Source of the DNA: Taxawa tesnikishii (nom. ined.)
Lineage: Eukaryota > Ascomycota > Dothideomycetes > Dothideales
DNA length: 64,000 nt
Reading direction: 5' to 3'
Assembly (NCBI GenBank): GCA_030247885.1
Contig: JAPDRO010000019.1
Location: forward strand, 1 to 64,000
The translations under genes were made by a program, and so were the position numbers. The notes below the pieces were generated by a model, which was given only the letters and a program-made list of their open reading frames with translations, did not search any database and was not told where the DNA came from. Each line of letters begins with the position of its first letter. Position 1 is the first letter of the stretch. This document shows, one piece after another, positions 55,666 through 64,000 of the stretch.

Positions 55666-58600
55666 ATGGCCGCTGGCGCTGGCCGTCGCGGCGGGCAGCA
55701 ATTTCGCCGCGTCCAGAAGAACGGACAGGCCTCCTACGGCCCTCGCAAAGCAAGAACTGTGGATGCTGGTTCACTACGCGCCTCTGAAGTAACGTCACAA
55801 AATGAGAAGGTTGAAGCGACCCGTCTGGCCCACAAGGTTGACGAGTCCATGGGATTTGAGCGCTACGATGCCGGCAAAAAGAAGGAGGGATGGCTCATAA
55901 ACATGCACAGTACCACAATTGAGGATTCCAAGATCCCTGGAGGGCGTGCTGGAGTGGACTTTTACTTTCTGGAGGAAGACGGAAACTACTTCAAGGCTAC
56001 AGTGGAATACGATCCATACTTTCTACTTGCGACGAAGAGAGGGAAAGAGGGGAGGTAGAAGAATGGTGCAGAAGAAGCTTTGAAGGACTAGTGAAGGCTG
56101 TCAAGAAAGTCGAAAAGGAGGACCTTCAAATGCCCAACCACCTCCTAGGATACCGACGAACATTCCTCAAGCTTTCCTTCGCCAATGTCAACGACCTATT
56201 GGCTGTAAGGCGATCAATATCTCCGATTGCAGAGAAGAACAAGTCGAAAGTTAGCGCCATGGACACGTATGCCGAAGTAGCAAGCGCGAATGCCGGCATA
56301 GACATGTTCGACGACGATTTGGATTACGATAAGCGGCCCAACAGCATCCTCGACGCTAGCGATTACATAGTCGACATACGGGAATACGACGTTCCGTACC
56401 ATGTGCGGGTGGCCATCGACCTGGACATTAGGATAGGGAAGTGGTATACGGTCGAGGCAAAGCATGGCATCGTCAGTTTATCATGCATAGAAGAGAGGCT
56501 GCAGCGTGCGGACCCGGTTGTGATGGCCTATGATATCGAGACGACGAAGTTGCCGCTCAAATTTCCTGATGCAGCAATCGACCAGATCATGATGATTTCC
56601 TACATGATTGACGGCCAAGGATTTCTGATAACTAATCGAGAGATTGTCTCGGAGGACATTGCAGACTTCGACTACACACCGAAACCGGAATACGAAGGAC
56701 CTTTCATGATTTTCAACGAACTTGACGAGAGGGCGGTGCTGGGACGTTTCTTCCAGTGCATACAGGAAGCTCGACCTACTATCATAGTGACCTACAACGG
56801 AGATTTTTCGATTGGCCGTTTGTGGAAGCTCGGGCAAGCATTCACGGAATGGATATGTACCAGGAGATCGGCTTCCGGAAGAACAGCGAAGACATCTACC
56901 AATCGGACTACTGCGCACACATGGACGCCTTCGCCTGGGTGAACAGAGACAGTTATCTTCCCCAAGGAAGCAGAGGCCTGAAGGCCGTCACAGTAGCCAA
57001 GCTTGGTTACGACCCTGACGAGCTTGATCCAGAGCTGATGACTCCTTATGCAAGCGAACGCCCCCAAACTTTGGCTGAATATTCAGTTTCAGATGCTGTG
57101 GCGACATATTATCTGTATATGAAATATGTGCACCCGTTCATCTTCTCGCTTTGTACAATCATTCCACTCAATCCTGATGACACGCTGCGGAAAGGAACCG
57201 GAACACTCTGTGAAATGCTGCTAATGGTGCAAGCCTACCAGAAGAACATCGTGCTACCGAACAAGCACCAAGCTCCGAGAGAAGCTTTCTGGGATGGCCA
57301 TCTTCTGGAATCAGAGACCTATGTCGGTGGCCACGTCGAAAGTATCGAAGCAGGTGTATTTCGAAGCGACATTCCTTGCAACTTCGCGGTGGATCCGAAA
57401 GCAATCGACGAGCTCATCAACGAGCTAGATGATGCACTCAAATTCTGCATCACGGTGGAAGAGAAGAAATCCATGGATGATGTGGCGAACTACGATGAGG
57501 TGAAAGCTCAAATCATCGATCGTCTCACAAAGATCAAGAGTACTCCCAACAGAAGTGAGTGCCCGTTGATCTACCATCTGGATGTCGCTTCCATGTATCC
57601 AAACATCATGACAACAAACCGTCTTCAGCCTGACTCAATGATTACTGAATCAGACTGTGCCGCGTGTGATTTCAACAGACCTGGAAAGACATGTGACAGG
57701 AGGATGCCATGGGCCTGGAGAGGGGAGTTCCTGCCTGCAAAGCGAGACGAGTACAACATGATTAGGCACGCTCTGGAGAATGAGCGCTTTCCCGGACGTG
57801 GTCCCAACAGCCTTGCTCGTACATTCCAGGATCTCTCCCTCGACGAGCAAAGTAACCTTGTTAAGAAGAGATTGCAAGATTACAGCAAGAAGATCTACCA
57901 CAAGATTCATGATGCCAGGACTATTGAACGCGAAGCAATCATCTGCCAGAGAGAGAATCCGTTCTACGTCGACACCGTAAAGGACTTCAGGGACCGAAGA
58001 TATGACTTCAAGGGCAAGCAAAAGGTCTGGAAAGGCAAGACTGAAGCGCTGAAGTCTTCTGGAGCTAGCGCAGCAGAGATCGAAGACGCGAAGAAAATGA
58101 TCGTTCTCTTCGACTCACTGCAGCTTGCCCACAAGGTCATTCTGAACAGTTTCTACGGTTACGTCATGCGGAAAGGTTCAAGATGGTATTCTATGGAGAT
58201 GGCCGGTGTTACATGCTTGACTGGAGCCCACATCATCCAGATGGCGAGACAGCTGGTCGAGAGGATAGGCAGGCCTCTGGAACTGGACACTGACGGTATC
58301 TGGTGCATTCTTCCAGCAACGTTCCCGGAAAACTTCGCCTTTAAGCTTAAGAATGGAAAAAGGTCGCGATCTCTTACCCTTGCGTAATGTTGAATCACCG
58401 TGTGCACGCGAAGTTCACAAACCACCAATACCAGACGCTCACCGATCCGGACACCTTCCGTTATGAGACGCACAGTGACAACACCATCTTTTTCGAGGTC
58501 GACGGACCATACAAGGCGATGATCTTGCCCACATCAAAAGAAGAAGACAAGAACTTGAAAAAACGTTACGCAGTGTTCAATCATGACGGCAGCTTGGCTG

Positions 58601-61600
58601 AACTGAAAGGCTTCGAGGTCAAGCGCCGTGGAGAGTTGAAACTCATCAAGATATTCCAGACGCAGATCTTCAAATTCTTCCTTGAGGGCTCAACGTTGCA
58701 AGAGACCTACGCATCTGTTGCGAAAGTCGCCAACCGGTGGTTGGACGTGCTACACTCGCATGGTTCCACATTGGCGGACGAGGAGCTGATAGACTTGATT
58801 TGCGAGAACAAGAGCATGGCCAAAACCTTGGAGGAGTACGGTGCCCAGAAATCGACTGCGATCACAACAGCCAAGCGTCTTGCGGAGTTCCTGGGAGAGC
58901 AGATGGTGAAGGACAAGGGTCTCAACTGCAAGTACATCATCTCGTCCAGGCCGAAGAACGCCCCAGTCACGGAGCGCGCAATTCCCGTAGCAATTCTCTC
59001 CGCAGAAGAATCCGTCAAGCGATACTACCTTAGGAGGTGGATGAAAGAGGACCCGGGCGACATGGATCCTCGCACCATTCTCGACTGGGACTATTATCTT
59101 GAGCGTTTGGGTTCAGTCATCCAGAAGCTGATCACGATTCCAGCTGCCCTGCAGAAGATCCGCAACCCGGTTCCTCGCGTCGCGCATCCGGATTGGCTTG
59201 ACAGGAGGATCCGCATCAAGGACGATGTTTTCAAGCAAAAGAAGATGACTGACATGTTTGGCAAGAAACCACTTGCCGAAGTTAATGGTAACACTCTCGA
59301 CGGGAGACCGGCCATTGATCTGGAAGACTTCGGCGGTCCAGGTGCGCTTTCGAGGCCTAAGAGTGGCGCCGTCACCAAGATTGCTGCATCTCAAAAGCGG
59401 AAAGCTGCTGAGGCTGCGGCGCCAGTGAATCCCTACGACAGCCTACCGCCCGTCATGCCTTCAATTACCGAAGACTACAAGGGATGGCTTCAATATCAGA
59501 AGAAGAAATGGAAGATTCAGAAACAAGCCAGAGCAAGGAGACGGCAGCTGTTCGGAGAGAGGAGAACGGATGCGACAGACGCGATTGGTACCTTCTTCCG
59601 GAACCAGGCCGAGCTGCTCTACACGTCTACCTGGCAGATCCTGCAGCTCTGTGAAACGCAGAGCCCCGGCGAAGTAAAGGCATTCGTTCTGATTGATAAG
59701 AAAGTGCACCAACTCAAGGTCATGGTACCGCGGCAGGTCTACCTCAACCTAAAGGAAGATGACTTACCCGATGTCTCTGTCGAAGGTGTCAGTGCGGAAA
59801 AGGTCACCAACTACACTCTTCCGAACGGTCATCCTTCAGTCCATCTGTTCAGGTTGAGCATGCCCGAGCACGTGTACGTCAATGAAGCGGAGAAGCTGTC
59901 GATGCTGTTCAACCACCCCAGCGTCGAGGGTGTCTATGAGAAGCAAGTACCGCTTGATGTGCGAGCATTGCTCGATCTTGGCAGCACTTGTACCTTTGAC
60001 GAGCGACAGCGAGGAGTGCTAGGAAAGGGTCTAGAGCAGGGCTTCGATCTCTCGGCTCTTAGACACGTTCCTGGCAAACAACCGTACCTCACGAATGCCC
60101 CAATGGCGTACTTGTACCTCTACCATGTTATTGCCGGCGAACGACAGGTCTTCGCACTGTTCTCCTCGTCAAAGAAGGAAGCACAGATCGTCGTCCTCAA
60201 CAGGACCAGGGCGGACCAAGGCATGCCGAACGTCGACCGCATTTACCAGGAGATGCTTGCGAACAAGCTGCAAGAGAACAACGGCGAGCCATGGCAAGAC
60301 GTCTTCGAGTATCAGACCGATGTTCACTTCAAGACAGTGCAGGTAACCACAAGGCGCAGGGCATTGCAGGAGTTGGGTGATGCTGTGAAAAAGACGCAAA
60401 AGGAGGAGAGCGCGCCTCTGATGCTTGTGGTACAATCCCAGCAACCGCGGCAACTCAGACATGACTTGCCACTGCTGCAGGACTTGCCGATGCTGTCTCT
60501 CAAATCGGACGAAGATGACAAGCAACTGCCTCCTCTTGGTTGGCAATCTTTCGTCGCCAAGCGGCTTGTTGGTCATTATCTCGACCTTGGTTCCTGGATC
60601 ACTCACCTCGTTGAACTTTCGAGGTATGGCAACATACCTCTCTGCAACCTTGAACGGGACGATCCACGCTTCCTGATAGACATCGCATATGCTCGACGGT
60701 TACAGAAAGAGAGAGTCGTGTTGTGGTGGTCGGAGAACCCGCGGCCGGATCATGCTGGTCACGAAAAGGACGACATTCTCGGCTCAATGGAGACGATTGA
60801 GATGCCTTCGGTCAACAATCCCGGCACATATTCGTCCGTCTGTATCGACATGAGCGTCAAGAATCTGGCCATCAACACCATCCTCTCTGCTGCCGTACTC
60901 GGCGACTCCGAAGGCGGCGAGGCTATGGGCTTAAGCATAGCGCCTCCCACTGAGGAAGGTCTTGAAGAGACAGCTCAGACCATTCAGTCCGAAAACTCGT
61001 TCGCCTCTGCCGGCATTGTCGCCCTGCGAGAGATGGTCAGGGTGTGGTGGCAAGAAGCGTGCAGCGGCAGCAGCATGGCCGACGTAATGGTTCAGCATCT
61101 CGTTCGGTGGATCGAAAGCCCTGGCTCCTTCCTATACGATCGCTCACTGCACTACTATGTGCAGATGATGTCTAGGAAAGCGTTACAACTCCTCATGGCC
61201 GAATTCCGTAGAGTCGGCTCCCACGTGGTCTTTGCCAGCGCTAACCGGTTGCTGCTTCAGACAACGAAGGCAGAAGTGGGCAATGCCTATGCCTATAGTC
61301 AATACGTCCTCAAGACCGTCAACACCAGGCCGTCGTTCAACTTCCTGGATCTGAGTATCAAGGAATACTGGGATTATCTTGTGTGGTATGACGAGTTCAA
61401 CTACGGCGGCAAGGCGTGTAGCGAGGTCGTGGAAGCGGAGAACCAGACGCTCGACACGGTCATGCATTGGCAAATCGCCACCTTCCTGCCTCCGATCCTG
61501 CAACCGGTGTTCAGCGACTGGGTCGTGGAATACATCGAGTTGATGCATGCTCGGAAGAGGCCTGGGATGGTGAACGGCGTAGCCCATCCCACGCAGCTAC

Positions 61601-62385
61601 CCATGCACGCGTCCGTTTCCAGCTCGGAGAGGGACGACCAGACAACGCCCGGCAACGTGCTATCCAAGACCATCTCCAAGCCCCTCCAGAAGCAAATCAG
61701 CGCCCTCGTCAGGCGCCAACGGACCGAGGCCGTGCACGAAGACCTCCTCGCCGACTGGGCCTTCCCGACCCTTCCGGGCTCGCACCTCGACCTGCAAAAC
61801 CCGGTCCTGCAGCTCGTCAAGAGCGTCATGCAAGTCCTGAGCCTGGACAAGACCATCACGCTCGAGGCGCGCCTCCTGCGCAAGGAACTCCTCCAGCTGT
61901 TCGAAATCCGCGAGTTCGCCGCCGAGGCCGGCTTCGCTAACCCCAGCACCAGCCTCTGCATCAGACAGCTCGGCTGTCCCGAGTGCTGCGTGCCGCGCGA
62001 CGTCGATCTGTGCCGTGACGGCGACCTCGCGCCCTCGGCCGCCGGCGAGGATGCGCAGCAGCAGCAGCAGCAGCAACAGCGCACGCTCAATGCTAGGTGC
62101 GGCAACTGCGGTGCCGTGTTCGACCGGCTGGTCATCGAGGAGCGCTTGCTGGCGGACGTGCAGAAGTTGGTCTTGCAGTGGGCGACGCAGGATCTCAAGT
62201 GTGCCAAGTGCGCGAGGATCAGGGTGAACGATTTCATGGATCACTGTTCGTGCGCTGGAGAGTGGGTCACGACGGTCGGGAGGGACGAGGTGTTGAGGCA
62301 GGTCAGGGTTTTTGGCAACGTGGCTAGGTTTTACGGGTTCAGGATGCTGGAGGATGTGGTGGGCAGCGTCCATGATGGGTTGTAG
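55666..62385 (+). CDS. POL2: DNA polymerase epsilon catalytic subunit
   Basis: Leading-strand replicative polymerase with proofreading, working with CMG helicase. Intronless. The N-terminal exonuclease holds [20 protein letters not shown] (Asp290, Glu292), NGDFFDWPF and [13 protein letters not shown]. The polymerase palm has [10 protein letters not shown] (Asp640), [20 protein letters not shown] and ELDTDG (Asp875, Asp877). A large inactive second polymerase half follows, then the C-terminal cysteine motifs: C-x2-CC...C with CGNCGAVF, and [18 protein letters not shown], the iron-sulfur/zinc region that binds Dpb2. Frame changes at the G4 run 56049, T5 run 56804 and A5 run 58357 each need one base; then the length is 2240 residues and the positions listed equal the yeast numbering. 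That is strong evidence that the gene is whole and the assembly is short of bases. Confidence 0.98.
62056..62079 (+). repeat. CAG repeat (8 Gln) in POL2 C-terminal cysteine region
   Basis: Six CAG, one CAA and one CAG encode eight Gln between the first Cys cluster (CPECC...C) and the CGNCG knuckle of CysA. The linker there appears expanded compared with a minimal zinc finger; the Cys residues themselves are kept. Confidence 0.9.
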
Positions 62386-62740
62386 GTATGATGGCACGGC
62401 ATTGGATGTTTTGGGATGGATGGATGGATTATGCGTGCAATGGTATCATACCTAGGCTGTTGGTATGGTGAGCAAGGCGTTGAGGCTTTTGGACTGGACT
62501 AGTTATATCGTTGTGGCCCTGATGATAGGTATAATTTGTTGTTTTTGTATTAACCTTTTGTTTGTCGTTCGTGTTGCTTTTCAAGATGCGCATATGGCAT
62601 GCCACAAGCTTCCCGTCATAGTAAACCTGTTTGGTGGAGAAGCGAAGTGAATTAGGATGAGTAAAAAGCGTGGGTTGACGACTCGAGGAGAGGCCTGCAC
62701 TCGATGATGTTGCGTTCGCGCGTCGTTAGTGAACGGTTCC
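62386..62740. other. Intergenic between two convergent 3' ends
   Basis: About 355 bp between POL2 and the CYP52-type gene, which face each other. Contains a GGAT short repeat at about 62415-62430. No gene. Confidence 0.5.
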
Positions 62741-64000
62741 CTAGTTCGTCGCTTCATGAAGCCTCACAACCGGACCTTTGCCCGGGCAGGCAGTCAAAGT
62801 AACGTTGGCAGTCACCGGCCTGGTGAGTTCGTCCTCGGCAGCTTCGATGCGATCGAATCGCTGCAGCAACCTGACGATGACATAGCTGGCTTCGATGATG
62901 GCGAATTGCTCTACGAGGAGGACGCAGCGGTCAGCAAACCACGACCGCCGAAACGAACAAAGGGCGGGGTTGTACTCACGTCCGATACAGATCCTGGGGC
63001 CTCCGTTGAATGGCAAGTACTCCCATCCGGGTCTCTTCCCCTCCCACCGCTCCGGCTTCCATTCCTGGGCGTCGGGGCCCCAGATATCTGGCCTGCGGTG
63101 CATGACGTGGATCCAGTATTCGATGATGGTGCCCTTCTTCATGTAAATCGGCTTGGTGCCATCCGCGCCGCCGCCATTGGGAAGTGTGGTATCTTTGAGG
63201 GCCGTGCGTCCGTTTCCGGGGACGACCGTGTTCAGGCGCAATGTCTCGTTGATGATCCACTGCAGGTAGGCGCATCCTTTCAGCGAGGCAAACGAGAGAT
63301 TTTGGGGGTCGGCGTAGGAACCGAAGTCGTGGAGCACCGCTTGGCGAAGCTTGGCGTAGACATCGGGGCGACGGACCAAGTGGAAGAAGACGTAAGAGAG
63401 CAGACTGGCGGTAGTGTCGCGGCCCGCGAGTAGGATGTTGAGAAGCTGTGCGCGCAGCTCGATGGGATCGCGGGTCTGCTTTGCGAGAGCGTCGAGGAAT
63501 ACGTATTTCTCCTTGGCCTTGCCCTCTTCTGCGCTCTTCTCATCTGCTGGGGCCTGAAGCGCGATAGCGACAAAGTGATCGACGAAGCGGTTCACATCCT
63601 TGATGTTGTCTTGGAACTCCTTTGGGTTGTGCAGCCAGTACTTGTCCGCGAGACGGAAGCGCTGGGCGACGTGACGCTGGCCGCTGTCAAAGGCGGCGGC
63701 AAACACCTTCTCGTTTGTGACGCTGGGGTCGTTTGGGGAGACGTAGTCGGGGTCCGCAGCAATCAGCTGGGAATTTATAGAATGACCGAACAGAAACTCG
63801 GTGGCGGAGTCGATGGTGAAGCGGAAGAAGAGCGTCTGCAGGTCGACGACTGGTGTCCAGCCGTCGTTCCCTAATGGGACGGGGAGGGCTTTCATCAGGT
63901 GGTTTATGTGACGCTCCGAAAGACTTAGATCGGAAATCTGGTCGCGCACGAAATTGGGTCGAAGCATAGCCCGTGAATGCTCCCATTTCTCGCCGTCTTG
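62741..64000 (-). CDS. CYP52-type cytochrome P450, cut by the window edge
   Basis: P450 of the n-alkane/fatty-acid omega-hydroxylase group, ER membrane. Only the C-terminal part is present: 64000-62980 and 62910-62741 with a 69-bp intron inside the heme region. Reading from the edge: DGEKWEHSRAMLRPNFVRDQ, LQTLFFRFTIDSATEFLFGH, I-helix LAGRDTTASLLSYVFFHL, ExxR in NETLRLNTVVPGNGRTALKD, KPERWEGKRPGWEYLPFNGG and heme loop FNGGPRICIG, continued after the intron by QQFAIIEASYVIVRLLQRFD. WEHSRAMLRPNF and the long NTVVPGNGRTAL are typical of CYP52. The frame is clean. The N-terminal anchor and first exon(s) lie outside the window. Confidence 0.94.
   Translation of the reverse strand, partial: QDGEKWEHSRAMLRPNFVRDQISDLSLSERHINHLMKALPVPLGNDGWTPVVDLQTLFFRFTIDSATEFLFGHSINSQLIAADPDYVSPNDPSVTNEKVFAAAFDSGQRHVAQRFRLADKYWLHNPKEFQDNIKDVNRFVDHFVAIALQAPADEKSAEEGKAKEKYVFLDALAKQTRDPIELRAQLLNILLAGRDTTASLLSYVFFHLVRRPDVYAKLRQAVLHDFGSYADPQNLSFASLKGCAYLQWIINETLRLNTVVPGNGRTALKDTTLPNGGGADGTKPIYMKKGTIIEYWIHVMHRRPDIWGPDAQEWKPERWEGKRPGWEYLPFNGGPRICIGREYNPALCSFRRSWFADRCVLLVEQFAIIEASYVIVRLLQRFDRIEAAEDELTRPVTANVTLTACPGKGPVVRLHEATN

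Noticed and set aside
61401-62237. 278-residue open frame antisense to POL2
   Set aside because: Shadow of the GC-rich POL2 3' end; codons of POL2 are conserved on the other strand.

Overview
This window is the left end of a filamentous ascomycete chromosome (Pezizomycotina; perhaps a Dothideomycete, though the class is a guess). It opens on CCCTAA telomere repeats. Genes carry short GT-AG introns of about 50-100 bp. CpA-depleted, TpA-rich blocks indicate repeat-induced point mutation (RIP). The conserved genes are of ascomycete type.

Layout. (1) 1-9 kb is subtelomere: telomere repeats, a CTCA satellite, 650 bp with no guanine on the + strand, a 24-bp tandem repeat, a GC-normal telomere-linked RecQ-type helicase gene on the minus strand, a small cluster of direct repeats with a hairpin, and a 2.5-kb RIP-mutated relic. 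(2) 9-19 kb is a nutrient-uptake region: a secreted GH2 beta-galactosidase-like enzyme, two MFS transporters and a sugar transporter. (3) 19-25 kb is gene-poor and holds a tannase/feruloyl-esterase pseudogene and a decayed fungal transcription-factor fragment. (4) From 25 kb rightward is core genome: a small membrane protein, proteasome beta-2 (PUP1), nucleoporin NUP159, a DUF3431 membrane protein, a cytochrome P450, an MFS transporter, chaperonin CCT7, APC2, an F-box protein, GUP1, ARP4, DNA polymerase epsilon POL2, and a CYP52-type P450 cut by the right edge.

Two points shape the reading. First, many genes, including single-copy essential ones (POL2, ARP4, PUP1, NUP159), are split by frame changes. 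Nearly every one is explained by one missing base, often in a homopolymer. Restoring the count gives whole codon numbers, and in POL2 it gives the yeast residue numbering at the motifs checked. I read these as residual long-read assembly deletions, not gene death. The telomere-linked helicase shows the same pattern and may be intact.

Second, the middle of that helicase, between an N-terminal OrsD-like zinc-finger region and the RecQ core, looks like a tyrosine-recombinase catalytic domain: R-x-S-E, a beta-hairpin Lys, W-R-Q, then H with Y nine residues later, as in lambda integrase. A recombinase-helicase fusion next to a telomere, with its own direct repeats and hairpin upstream, is the best candidate here for an undescribed system.
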